Assembly: GCA_964244495.1 (NCBI GenBank)
Contig: CAXTIU010000007.1
Coordinates: 1-64,000 of the forward strand
Direction: 5' to 3'
Length of the DNA stretch: 64,000 nucleotides
Source: RH-AL1 sp964244495
GTDB taxonomy: Bacteria; Pseudomonadota; Alphaproteobacteria; Rhizobiales; Beijerinckiaceae
Program-made: the position numbers and the translations under genes
Shown here: one piece after another, positions 51,857-60,175 of the stretch
How the letters are laid out: every line of letters begins with the position of its first letter
How positions within the stretch are numbered: position 1 is the first letter of the stretch
The notes under the pieces: model-generated
The model's database searches: none
Told to the model about the DNA's origin: nothing
The model's input: the letters and a program-made list of their open reading frames with translations, nothing else

Positions 51857-52351
51857 CGAGGTTAGCCTCCTAATGGCGCGACATGAAGAGGGAGCGCGAC
51901 CTTTCCGTCTACGCGAGCAGGCTTCGGTGGCCGACCCTCGACATATGGCGCCTTTGTTCCAAACGCTTCAGCGGTTCACTTTCGCGGATGACGTGATCGG
52001 CAATCGTATCGAGCCGCAGGCTATCGACGACGTCCCGCAGATAGGCAAAGCGCGTTTCATTTCTACGGATGCGATCGATCGAGTAAGCGATCTCGATACG
52101 TCCGATCGTCTTTGTGTCCAATCGCGTCGCATCCCACAGGCGTTATCTTAGTGAAAACGGCGCGTCCGCGCGAGACTTGACCATGGAAGAAAGCGAATAG
52201 CCATTATTCATCCACGTAGGCTGCCGGTGATGTTCTGTTTAAGCGATCCCGAGGCATATGCACTATACGGCTTTGTCGTCGCAAACGTCGAGGCCGAGTG
52301 GATCGATAATCGAACCTGAGCCTTTACCTTCCATCCAGGAAGGAACTTCTA
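51857..52351. other. Lower-GC intergenic region
   Basis: About 495 bases, noticeably richer in A and T than the neighbours. It holds the promoter of the Crp/Fnr gene on minus and of the Gly-rich protein gene on plus. One weak minus-strand reading (51909-52121) is listed separately. Confidence 0.4.
51909..52121 (-). CDS. Possible small hypothetical protein
   Basis: Reading of 70 codons starting at TTG. The composition is balanced (Ile, Asp, Arg, Leu) and not the Arg/Pro/Ala pattern of shadow frames, and the region has lower GC. There is no signal peptide, no recognised family and no good Shine-Dalgarno. It may be non-coding. Confidence 0.25.
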   Translation of the reverse strand: MDTKTIGRIEIAYSIDRIRRNETRFAYLRDVVDSLRLDTIADHVIRESEPLKRLEQRRHMSRVGHRSLLA

Positions 52352-52672
52352 ATGAAAAGAAATCTCAACGTTTCGTTCAAGACGGGTGTGGCGGCGCTGA
52401 TCCTCTCGGTCGGCATGCTGGCCGCACCGACGCTCGCCGATGCGGCCGGGGGCCATGGTAGTGGCGCTCATGGTGGCGGTGGCGGTCATGGTGGTGGCGG
52501 AGGTCACGGTGGCGGCGGCTTCGGTGGCGGTGGACATCTCGGCGGCGGCCGCAGCGTCGGCTTCGGCGGCGGTCGTGGATACGGCGGGAGGGGCTATGGC
52601 GGTTACGGCTGCGGTCCGCTGCGCGGTTTGACTGGCGGCTGCGGCGGCTACGGTCGAGGTTACGGCTTCTGA
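52352..52672 (+). CDS. Gly/His-rich exported protein
   Basis: Protein of 106 aa. A Sec signal peptide (residues 1-32, TGVAALILSVGMLAAPTLADA) is followed by a mature part that is mostly Gly with regularly placed His (GGGHGGGG units) and then Gly-Tyr-Arg repeats with Cys92 and Cys101 near the end. Such proteins occur in many proteobacteria and are of unknown role; metal binding by the His residues or a structural surface role is possible. The ATG follows GGAAGGAAC. A long hairpin at 52684-52731 closes the unit. Confidence 0.78.
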   Translation: MKRNLNVSFKTGVAALILSVGMLAAPTLADAAGGHGSGAHGGGGGHGGGGGHGGGGFGGGGHLGGGRSVGFGGGRGYGGRGYGGYGCGPLRGLTGGCGGYGRGYGF

Positions 52673-53161
52673 ATGCTTGCGGCGACGCCGTTCTGGAAGG
52701 TGCCGGAGGGGCGCCTTTCCTGAACGGCGTCGTCGGACATCGCCTTTGGAGCGTCACGGGGCCGCGAACGTTCGCCAACCATCCCGGCCTCGGACGAAGG
52801 ATGGTGCGGGATCGCTCCCGCCATCGGAGCGTCGTCCCGGACCTGGCACCGGGTGATCGTCCGCGCGTGAACCTGAGCATGATCCAAGCAGCGGCGAGGA
52901 TCGTCTTGGTCTCCCCAAGGGCCGAAAAAGGCACCGGGTTGGCTGGGCGCGCGATCGATCGAGTCGTTTCACGTCACCGGCCGTGACGGCATCGCCGTCG
53001 GCGAAACCCGCATCACCCTCCAGGGGGGAGACCATCGACTATTTCTGCGAGCGACCTGCGAGTTCGCCGCGTGGGATCGAGACCTCGGAATGGATGTCGG
53101 ATTGGAGCCCAAGCCGGCGGCGCTTCAGCGAGCATCGGTGGGGAACGGCCGTCCCCGCCGG
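52673..53161. other. Intergenic region with terminator hairpin
   Basis: About 490 bases. Apart from the hairpin at 52684-52731 nothing was recognised. All open frames here look like random GC-rich reading. Confidence 0.4.
52684..52731 (+). terminator. Long hairpin after the Gly-rich protein gene
   Basis: The outer arms GACGCCGTTC (52684-52693) and GAACGGCGTC (52722-52731) are perfect. The stem continues inward after one mismatch with GGAAGGTGCC against GGCGCCTTTCC. It begins 12 bases after the stop codon. Confidence 0.7.
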
Positions 53162-54949
53162 CTACGCGGCAGTGGCGGCGTAGGCGCGCCAGCCCCCGAC
53201 GATCTCCGGGGCGCCGTCGATCGCCCAGCGCTCGCACAGGAAGCCGCTCGGCATCGAGCCGTCCGCCATGGCGACGCGGCCGATCCCCAGCGGCTGCGGA
53301 ATGGCGGCGACGAAGCGGCCGAAAGCGGCCGGCGCGAGCGACCACACCTCCGCCGGCACTCCTTCGCCGGCGAAGCCGGGGTCGCGCACGAGGCCGGGTT
53401 TCGGCGGCACGGTGCCGGGCACCGCGTACAACCGGTAGTCGCCGGCGGTGCGCCCTTGCCGCAGCAGCGTCCCGCCGAGCGCGACGAGCTGCCCGTTGAG
53501 CGGGAGACCGGAGAGATGCGCGCCGACGACGGCCAGCTCGATGCGGCTACTTCCGGCGGTTTGCGCGGCGATGGCGGAGCTGATGCCGGTGCGTGATCGC
53601 CCCATGCCGCATCCCACCGCGCGGTGCAGCGCGTCGGCGAGGGGCGCCAGGGCATCGTCGCTGGAGGCCGGGCCGAGCAGCGTGACACCGAAGGCGAGCC
53701 CCGCCGGCGTGAAGCCGGCCGGCACGGCGATCGCGGCGAGGCCGAGGAGGTTGGCGAAGTTGGTGTAATGTCCGAGATTGCTGTTGAGCCGGATCGGATC
53801 GGCGCTCATCGCCGCCACGGTGTAGGTCGTCGGCGCGGTGGGCAGCAGCAGCGCGTCGCAGGCGGCCCAGGTTTCGGCCGTGCGGCGGCGCAAGGCCTCC
53901 AGGGCGTAGCGGCCGCGGAACGCGTCGACGGCGCTGAAGCGGCGTCCATCCTCGACGATCGCCCGCACCGTGGGATCGAGGGCATCGGCATGGTCGCGCA
54001 TGAACGCCTCAAGGGCGGCGAGCCGCTCGGCGATCCATGGCCCATCGTAGAGGAGGGCGGCGGCCTCGCGAAACGGGGCGAAGTCGAAGGCGGTCGCTTC
54101 TGCCCCGCAGGCGTCCAGCCGGTTCACCGCCTCGTCGTAGAGGCGCGCGGTCTCGCCATCGCCGAAGAACGCGCGGTCCCGTGGCTGCAGCACGCCGACG
54201 CGGGGGCGGCTCGGCAGGTCGACGCCCTCGCCGAGCCGCGAGTAGGCGTCGGCCTCGTCGAAGCCTTCGACGACGCGGCGCACCGCGATGCCGTCGGCGA
54301 CGCAGCCGGCGAAAACCGAGATCGTGTCGAGGCTGCGGCAGGCCGGGACCATGCCGCTGGCGCTGATGCGGCCGGGCGTCGGCTTGATGCCGACGATGTT
54401 GTTCAACGCCGCCGGCACGCGGCCGGAGCCCGCCGTGTCCGTGCCGAGCGCGAAGGCGGCGAGCCCGGCCGCGACGGCGACGGCCGAGCCGGAGCTGGAA
54501 CCGCCGGAAATGGCGGCGGGATCGAAGACGCAGCGCGGCGCGCCGTAGGGTGAGCGCGTGCCGTTGAGGCCGGTCGCGAACTGGTCGAGGTTGGTCTTGC
54601 CGACGACGATCGCGCCGGCCGCTTTCAGCCGCGCGACGGCGAAGGCGTCACGCTCCGGCGTGAAGGCGAAAGCCGGGCAGCCGGCGGTGGTCGGCAACCC
54701 GGCGACGTCGATGTTGTCCTTGACGGCGAAGGGAACGCCCCAGAGCGGCAGGCTGTTGGGTTCAGGGGCGCGGCGCCGCAGGTCCTCGGCCTGCCGCCGC
54801 AGACCGTCCCGGCCGACGGCGGTGATGAAGATCGCCGGATCGTCGGCCGCCGCCATGCGCTCGGCGAGCGCGTCCATGACATGGCATGGCATCAGACCGC
54901 CCGCGTAAAGGGCGCGAAGGTCGGCGAGCCCCAACATCGGCGTTAGCAT
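53162..54949 (-). CDS. atzF: Allophanate hydrolase
   Basis: Amidase-signature enzyme of 595 aa that splits allophanate to ammonia and CO2. The catalytic Ser-cisSer-Lys system is visible: Lys in VPFAVKDNIDVAGL near 81, and the Ser-rich loop SGGSSSGSAVAVAAG near 149. GTDTAGSGRVPAALNNIVGIK is the allophanate hydrolase form of the signature. The C-terminal ~135 residues (from about 460) form the extra domain typical of AtzF and of the urea amidolyase hydrolase part (AVVGAHLSGLPLNGQLVALG). No urea carboxylase or cyanuric acid genes are adjacent. The ATG follows GAAGGGATG. Confidence 0.93.
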   Translation of the reverse strand: MLTPMLGLADLRALYAGGLMPCHVMDALAERMAAADDPAIFITAVGRDGLRRQAEDLRRRAPEPNSLPLWGVPFAVKDNIDVAGLPTTAGCPAFAFTPERDAFAVARLKAAGAIVVGKTNLDQFATGLNGTRSPYGAPRCVFDPAAISGGSSSGSAVAVAAGLAAFALGTDTAGSGRVPAALNNIVGIKPTPGRISASGMVPACRSLDTISVFAGCVADGIAVRRVVEGFDEADAYSRLGEGVDLPSRPRVGVLQPRDRAFFGDGETARLYDEAVNRLDACGAEATAFDFAPFREAAALLYDGPWIAERLAALEAFMRDHADALDPTVRAIVEDGRRFSAVDAFRGRYALEALRRRTAETWAACDALLLPTAPTTYTVAAMSADPIRLNSNLGHYTNFANLLGLAAIAVPAGFTPAGLAFGVTLLGPASSDDALAPLADALHRAVGCGMGRSRTGISSAIAAQTAGSSRIELAVVGAHLSGLPLNGQLVALGGTLLRQGRTAGDYRLYAVPGTVPPKPGLVRDPGFAGEGVPAEVWSLAPAAFGRFVAAIPQPLGIGRVAMADGSMPSGFLCERWAIDGAPEIVGGWRAYAATAA

Positions 54950-55522
54950 CGATCATCCCTTCCCGAGGACCATGTGGCGGCGATCGCACCGGCGGCAGGC
55001 GCGACGATCGGCATGGCGTCCGGGGAAACGGATACGACGGTCGTCGCTTGGCGGCGAGCCACGTCGCAAGGATCGGGCCTATGAAGCGTCCGACGGGACG
55101 CGAGGACCCGTGCCGTCGCGCGGCGGCCTCGGCGTCGCCGAGCCGGGTGTCGGCCGCGTTCGCGTCCCCGGAGACCATGCCTGAGAGCGACTACGCCGCG
55201 CCCACCGCCGGATGCCGCGCAACGCGCAGGCGGGTGCGGCGAGCGCGCGGGTGGGTCGGAGGAACGACGGCTACCAGGGACCGGTATTCCGGACCGACCC
55301 GCGACCATGCGGCCACGAAGGTGAACATCCCCGAAACTCTCGGCGACCACCGCATATGCGGCTCAAGCGACTGATATCGCTCGCGTGATCTCGCGACGAA
55401 GGTGGTTCCGCGCGACGCGTCGGGTTGAGCCCCCCACCAATGCCTGCCGTCTCCCGGCTTGACAGCGGAGGGACCGCTCGGCGTAAGGCTCGGTGGAACT
55501 GTAACGCAAAGGACCCGACCCA
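54950..55522. other. 573-base intergenic region
   Basis: Between the divergent allophanate hydrolase and bicupin genes. A TTGACA hexamer at 55459-55464 could be the -35 box of the bicupin gene; a convincing -10 was not found. No gene is supported. Confidence 0.4.
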
Positions 55523-56722
55523 ATGAACGGCAATCGACGCGACTTCCTCGGCGGCGCGGCGCTCGGCGCGGGCGGCCTGATCGCCTTGGCGGGCGCCGCT
55601 TCCGCCGAGGCATCGTCAAACCTGTCGGACAAGGGCAAGGCGGGCGAAGGCGGCTACGGGCGTCAGTCCGTGCAGCTGCCGCCAGGTGCGAAGGTCGCCT
55701 ACCATAATCCGCAGGATGTCGGGGAGATGCCCGACTTCCATTTCGCGCTCGATGCCGGAACCCCCAAGGTGCTGACCGGCGGTTGGGCCAAGGAAGCGAC
55801 GGTCAACAACTTCCCGATCAGCAAGGGCCTCGCCGGGGTTCATATGTTCCTCGATCCCGGCGCGTCGCGCGAGCTGCACTGGCACGCGATCGCCGCCGAA
55901 TGGGCCTACGTCATCGACGGGCAGTGCCAGACCATGGTCCTGACGCCCGAAGGCACGAGCGAGATCAACAACTACAAGCCGGGCGACCTTTGGTTTTTCC
56001 CGAAAGGTCACGGGCACTCCATCCAGACGATCGGCGACAAGCCCTGTCATTTCATCCTGTCGTTCGACAACGGGGCCTTCTCCGAACACGGCACGTTCTC
56101 CATCACCGACTGGGTGAACGTGACGCCGAAGGACATGCTGGCGCTCAACTTCGGCCTGCCGAAGGACGCGTTCGACGTCTTTCCGCAGGGGGAGGTTTAC
56201 ATCCAGGCGGGTCCGGTGATTCCGCCGTCCGAAGCGTTGGACGCGCCGTGGCCGAAGGAATCGACGCACAAGTTCCGCCTCCTCAACGACCCGCGCGCGG
56301 TGCGCGATTTCGACGGCGGCAGCTTCCGGCTCGCCACCGTTGATGAATGGCCGGTCTCGAAGGCCATGTCGGGCGGGTTGATGGTGATCAAGCCGGGCGC
56401 GATGCGCAACCTTCACTGGAACGTCAACGCGAACGAGTTCCACTATTACCTGAAGGGCAAGGGCCAGGTCGCGATGTTCGGGTCGGGCGGACGCGGCAAG
56501 GTCGCGGAGTTCAACCCCGGCGACAGCGCCTACATCCCGCAGGGCTTCGGCCACGCCATCAAGAACGTCGGGGACACCGATCTCGAGATTGTCCAGACCT
56601 GGGACAACGGCAAGTTCGAGGAGATCGATCTCAACGCCTGGATCAAGGCCAGCCCGCGCTACCTCTTGTCGAACAACTTCGTGGGCGTGCCGCAACCGAC
56701 GCTCGACAAGCTGAAGGCCTGA
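55523..56722 (+). CDS. Tat-exported bicupin, oxalate decarboxylase-like
   Basis: Exported bicupin of 399 aa. The twin-arginine signal is NRRDFLGGAALGAGGLIALA. Cupin 1 has a full metal site: H119, H121 and E126 (LHWHAIAAEWAY) and H165. Its lid loop reads S-E-H-G-T at 187-191, close to the SENST lid of Bacillus subtilis OxdC, with the key Glu kept. Cupin 2 has H298, N300, E305 and H344: the second His is replaced by Asn (LHWNVNANEF). The enzyme should convert oxalate to formate and CO2 with manganese, using the cupin 1 site. The ATG follows AAAGGACC. It stands alone in the periplasmic-export context. Confidence 0.9.
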   Translation: MNGNRRDFLGGAALGAGGLIALAGAASAEASSNLSDKGKAGEGGYGRQSVQLPPGAKVAYHNPQDVGEMPDFHFALDAGTPKVLTGGWAKEATVNNFPISKGLAGVHMFLDPGASRELHWHAIAAEWAYVIDGQCQTMVLTPEGTSEINNYKPGDLWFFPKGHGHSIQTIGDKPCHFILSFDNGAFSEHGTFSITDWVNVTPKDMLALNFGLPKDAFDVFPQGEVYIQAGPVIPPSEALDAPWPKESTHKFRLLNDPRAVRDFDGGSFRLATVDEWPVSKAMSGGLMVIKPGAMRNLHWNVNANEFHYYLKGKGQVAMFGSGGRGKVAEFNPGDSAYIPQGFGHAIKNVGDTDLEIVQTWDNGKFEEIDLNAWIKASPRYLLSNNFVGVPQPTLDKLKA

Positions 56723-56928
56723 CGAGGCCGGCGACGACGGGCGTACGTCTCCCGGGACATCGGCTGCCGCCGCGCGAGACCCGCACGATAAGCTCCGGCC
56801 GAGGCGAAAGCCTCGGTCGGATTCGAACCGGGCGGCGGCGGGATCGACGGTCATCTGCTGCTGCCGCCGGACGACCGCCCTGTTCCGCAACCCACGCCGA
56901 GCGGAACCATAGGATACGATTCCCGCGC

Positions 56929-57615
56929 CTACCGGCCTCGTCTCCTGACCATCAAGCAGGCGGCGGAGAGCAATTCCCAGGCGGTGATCGTGTAGACGCT
57001 GGTCCGTTCCCAGACCCCGTCGGCCAGCCCGATGGCGGCTTCCGAGCTGCGCGCCGCGAGCAGCATCGCCAGCGACAAGGCGGCCAAACATGGCAAGGCA
57101 ACGCTGGCCAGTCGATGGATCCGGGGCAAGCCAAGCCCCCGCAAGCACGCTGCCGACATCAGCGCCGTCGCATTCCCGAAGACGATCGCCAGGAGCGCCC
57201 CGAGGACGTGGTAGCTCAACGTCGCGGTGAACTGCCCGGGGGCGCTCTCGGGAAAAAAGCCCAGCAAGCAATTGCCGACGCAGTTCAAGGTCGCGAAGGC
57301 GACGAAGGTGACCATCTTCACGTCGGAGAGCGCTGGGGCGACGGCGACGGCGCCGCCGAGGAAGAGCAGGCCCTGAACGCCGAAGTCCGCGTTCATGAGC
57401 CCGTGGAGCGGCGAACAGATCGCTCGGCCATCGAAGAGCGTCCCGCAAACGGGTACGCCAAGATCGCTGATGTAGTTGCGCGCGTAGCTGTAGGCAGGCG
57501 AGAAGGCGGATGCCGCCGCGCGCTCGACGCCCAAGTAGAGCAGCGCGGCGGCGAGCCACGATCCGGCGGCGAGCCGTTCCGCGAGGCCATAGTGGCGACA
57601 CCCTTGGTCCTTCAC
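56929..57615 (-). CDS. DUF998 family membrane protein
   Basis: Integral-membrane protein of 228 aa with about six hydrophobic segments. DUF998 marks are YSYARNYISDLGVPVCG near residue 42 and SPLHGLMNADFGVQGLLFLG near 68. The family's function is unknown. The start is GTG with GAAGG about 9 bases upstream. Cysteines in CGTLFDGRAIC could form a periplasmic disulfide. Confidence 0.82.
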   Translation of the reverse strand: MKDQGCRHYGLAERLAAGSWLAAALLYLGVERAAASAFSPAYSYARNYISDLGVPVCGTLFDGRAICSPLHGLMNADFGVQGLLFLGGAVAVAPALSDVKMVTFVAFATLNCVGNCLLGFFPESAPGQFTATLSYHVLGALLAIVFGNATALMSAACLRGLGLPRIHRLASVALPCLAALSLAMLLAARSSEAAIGLADGVWERTSVYTITAWELLSAACLMVRRRGR

Positions 57616-57729
57616 GCCAACGACCTTCGTCTTTGTAACAATGGTTCACGGCGTCCCGCGTGGTCCAGCGGAGGAAGCTGGCCCTTGCGCTCTCGCAACG
57701 GCGCGGACGCGACATCGACTTCCTCTCTC

Positions 57730-57820
57730 GTACGCTATCGGACAGTGCCGCCAAGCGGTAGAGGATCCATCGTGGCCACCCCTCGATCAAGCCAGCGCAC
57801 CACCCGCCACGCCGGTCGCG
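57730..57820 (+). repeat. Promoter/RBS/leader repeat, copy 2 (orphan)
   Basis: It begins GTACGCTATCGGACAGTGCC and carries GAGGATCCATCGTGGCCAC. It matches copy 1 (49830-49920, opposite strand) almost base for base over the first ~58 positions. The start codon position is GTG here, ATG in copy 1. The encoded leaders are also alike (ATPRSSQRTTRHAGR here, ATPRSTRRTARQAGR there). Confidence 0.8.
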
Positions 57821-58152
57821 GAAGCTTGCTCCCCGCCGCGAGGGCTTGCGACGCCCACAGGCCATCGCCGACCACACCGCCGCCGAACCTCGTCATGCTC
57901 GACGAGGCGCGGATGCGTACGACATTACTTCCGACGGGACCGCTTGACGCTTGAGCAGGACCGAGCGGCGGGTGGCGGACCGGCGGGCGAGGTCGGGTCA
58001 AGGTGGATGTCCGGCGTCTCTCGAGAGATGCCACGCGGACGCTTTGGACCATCCAGTCCGACCTCTTCTCACGCTCCTCCGCTTGCCGTCCCGATCATCA
58101 CGCCCAGGTCTATGTTCAAGCCTCGGGAAAGGACAAGGGGCGGTCACAGTTA

Positions 58153-58223
58153 GGAGCATCGGCCCGAAAAATGCGCCCCGGCTTCCCGGACACGTCGATG
58201 CGGTCCGATGCCTTCGAGGCATC
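58153..58223. repeat. Degenerate palindromic intergenic repeat
   Basis: GCATCGGCCCG (58156-58166) pairs with CGGTCCGATGC (58201-58211) with one wobble. The inner part starts AAAAATGCG, and a second small hairpin GATGCCT-TCG-AGGCATC closes the element (58207-58223). The GCATCGGCCCGAAAA motif recalls palindromic repeats that are scattered in intergenic DNA of Hyphomicrobiales. Confidence 0.6.
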
Positions 58224-58281
58224 CTATCCCACCCCGCGCTCGTTCGCGGGATGATCACCCGATACGCGCGGAGGTTTTCCT

Positions 58282-59823
58282 ATGAATGGCGCCGAAAGTC
58301 TCGTCCGCACGCTCCTGATGTCCGGGGTGGACACCTGCTTCGCGAATCCCGGCACGAGCGAAATGCACTTCGTGGCGGCCCTCGACCGGATTCCGGGCAT
58401 GCGTTGCGTGCTCGGCCTGCACGAGAATGTCGTGACCGGAATGGCGGACGGCTACTACCGGATGGCGCAGGCGCCGGCCTGCACGCTGCTCCATTGCGGT
58501 CCAGGTCTCGGCAACGGTCTCGCGAACCTCCACAACGCCCGGCGCGCGCGCAGCGGCATCGTCAACATCGTCGGCGACCAGGCCACCACCCACCGACCCC
58601 ACGACGCCCCTTTGACGGCGGACACGGACGCGCTCGCCCGCACCGTCTCGGCCTGGGTGCGGACCAGCACGCGCGCGCGCGACGTCGGTCAAGACGGCGC
58701 GGCGGCGGTGCAGGCCGCGCGCACGACGCCGGGTGAGGTCGCCACCCTGATCCTACCCTCCGACGCGTCCTGGGACGAGGGCGGCGCGACCGCCGAGCCG
58801 CTGCGGGTTCCGGCGCCGCCGGCGCTCGATCCGTCAGCGGTCGAGAACGCGGCGCGCGTGCTGCGCTCGCGGTCCAACGTCCTGATCCTGCTCGCCGGCG
58901 GCGGCATCCACGCCCGCTCCCAGGCGCTGGCGTGCCGCATCGCGGCGACGACCGGGGCGACGATCATGGGGGACTATGTCAACGCGCGCATCCCGCGCGG
59001 GCGCGGGCGCCTGCAGCTGGAGCGCGTGCCCTACGTGGCGGACGTGGCCATCGCGACGCTCGCCCCGTTCGAGCACCTCATCCTGGTCAACGCCAAGCCG
59101 CCGGTCGGCTTCTTCGCTTATCCGGGCAAGCCTTCCAGGCACCACAACCCCCATGCCGAGATCCACACCCTGTCACGGTACGACCAGGATGCCGAAGCGG
59201 CCCTGCAGGCCCTGGTCGACGAGCTCGGCGCGCCGGAGGCGGCCATCCCCGATCCCGGACCGCGTCCCGAGGCGGCGCGCGGCGCGGTCACGCCGGAGCG
59301 TCTTGGCCAGACGCTCGCCGCGCTGATGCCGGAAGGTTCGATCGTGTCGGACGAGAGCATCTCCTACGGTCGCGGCTTCTCCGAGCACACGTATGCCGCG
59401 CCCGCGCACGACTGGCTCAATCTCACCGGCGGCGCCATCGGCGATGGCCTGCCCGTGGCGACCGGCGCGGCGGTCGGCGCCGGCGGCGGGCGGCGCGTGA
59501 TCAGCCTCCAGGCGGATGGATCGGCGATGTACTCGCCTCAGAGCCTGTGGACGCAGGCGCGGGAAAGGCTGCCCTGCACGACCATCATCCTGTCCAACCG
59601 CAAGTACGAGATCCTGCTCGGCGAGTACGCGAAGGTCGGCGCGGAGCCGGGACCGACCGCGATGAGCATGCTCGACCTGGGCAACCCGGACCTCGACTGG
59701 GTCAAGATCGCGAACGGCATGGGGGTCGAGGCCGCCCGGGCGACGACCATGGAGGCGTGCGGCGACCTGATGGCCCAAAGCTTCAAGCGGCCAGCTCCTT
59801 TCCTCATCGAACTGATGATCTGA
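58282..59823 (+). CDS. Thiamin diphosphate-dependent enzyme (acetolactate synthase/benzoylformate decarboxylase-like)
   Basis: ThDP enzyme of 513 aa. The N-terminal Pyr domain has the cofactor-activating Glu in GLHENVVTGMADGYYRM near residue 55. The C-terminal PP domain has LTGGAIGDGLPVATGAAVGA and the ThDP motif A-D-G-S-A-M-Y with Asn of ILSNRKYEI about 27 residues later (first Gly of GDGS is Ala). The middle domain is short (about 185-330). It resembles the group annotated as acetolactate synthase large subunit-like or MdlC-like proteins, with no small subunit nearby. The 2-keto acid substrate is unknown. The ATG has GGAGG 8 bases upstream. Terminator-like hairpins follow the stop. Confidence 0.87.
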   Translation: MNGAESLVRTLLMSGVDTCFANPGTSEMHFVAALDRIPGMRCVLGLHENVVTGMADGYYRMAQAPACTLLHCGPGLGNGLANLHNARRARSGIVNIVGDQATTHRPHDAPLTADTDALARTVSAWVRTSTRARDVGQDGAAAVQAARTTPGEVATLILPSDASWDEGGATAEPLRVPAPPALDPSAVENAARVLRSRSNVLILLAGGGIHARSQALACRIAATTGATIMGDYVNARIPRGRGRLQLERVPYVADVAIATLAPFEHLILVNAKPPVGFFAYPGKPSRHHNPHAEIHTLSRYDQDAEAALQALVDELGAPEAAIPDPGPRPEAARGAVTPERLGQTLAALMPEGSIVSDESISYGRGFSEHTYAAPAHDWLNLTGGAIGDGLPVATGAAVGAGGGRRVISLQADGSAMYSPQSLWTQARERLPCTTIILSNRKYEILLGEYAKVGAEPGPTAMSMLDLGNPDLDWVKIANGMGVEAARATTMEACGDLMAQSFKRPAPFLIELMI

Positions 59824-59829
59824 AGCGTC

Positions 59830-59871
59830 GGACCGCGTCGTAGGCGCGGTCCGGGCGGCGCACCCGCCCGG
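59830..59871 (+). terminator. Two overlapping GC-rich hairpins after the ThDP gene
   Basis: Hairpin 1 pairs GGACCGCG (59830-59837) with CGCGGTCC (59845-59852). Hairpin 2 pairs CCGGGCGG (59851-59858) with CCGCCCGG (59864-59871). They share two bases, so they may compete. The first lies 6 bases past the stop codon. Confidence 0.6.
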
Positions 59872-59884
59872 ACCCGAATTATGC

Positions 59885-59925
59885 CGACGCACACATTCTC
59901 GCGTCAGGATGCGTCATGCGTCAGG
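59885..59925 (-). repeat. TGACGC dispersed repeat, copy C
   Basis: On the minus strand it reads CCTGACGCATGACGCATC then CTGACGCGAGAATGTG and TGCGTCG. It is identical to copy A (27981-28020) except for a small change and one extra base at the variable step. Confidence 0.8.
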
Positions 59926-60108
59926 ATTTCGAGGACGGCGACAGAGCCGCTCGTCGTGAAGGCCCAGCTTTCTCCACGAACCGCCGCGCACTCACCGAAG
60001 CCGCCGCCTTAAGGGTAACGATACCTTACGCCGCGGCCATCATGGCCGCAAGACCGAACCCGGCGAGACCCGCACCTTTGCTCCCGCACCGACGCCGGGA
60101 TGCGGCCC

Positions 60109-60140
60109 GATGCTTCGGAGCGTCGGACCCGAAAGTGCGC
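60109..60140. repeat. Fragment of palindromic intergenic repeat
   Basis: It reads GATGCTTCGGAGCGTCGGAC followed by CCGAAAGTGCGC. This shares the core layout (GATGC, a CGTCGGACCCG step, GAAAGTGCG) with the element at 58153-58223. No full palindrome is left. Confidence 0.45.
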
Positions 60141-60175
60141 AGGGGTTGCAGCGCCTCCCCGTTTGACGGCGGGCG

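Larger units (their letters stand above)
57616..58281. other. 666-base intergenic region with two repeat elements
   Basis: It contains copy 2 of the desaturase promoter/leader repeat (57730-57820) and a degenerate palindromic repeat (58153-58223). A GTG at 57772 inside copy 2 opens a 60-codon frame to 57954, but nothing follows it that resembles a desaturase. No intact gene is supported. The Shine-Dalgarno GGAGG of the next gene is at the right end. Confidence 0.6.
59824..60175. other. Convergent intergenic region with hairpins and repeats
   Basis: About 350 bases between the ThDP enzyme gene (plus) and serA (minus). In order it holds tandem hairpins (59830-59871), copy C of the TGACGC repeat (59885-59925) and a fragment of a palindromic repeat (60109-60140). 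No gene is supported. Confidence 0.6.

Noticed and set aside
52460..52640. Short regular DNA repeats that could suggest a CRISPR array
   Set aside because: They are codon repeats (GGC/GGT/CAT) of a Gly/His-rich exported protein in one open frame, with no unique spacers.
57772..57954. GTG-started 60-codon frame in the orphan leader repeat
   Set aside because: Similar only to the desaturase leader; no downstream domain. Treated as part of the repeat rather than a gene.
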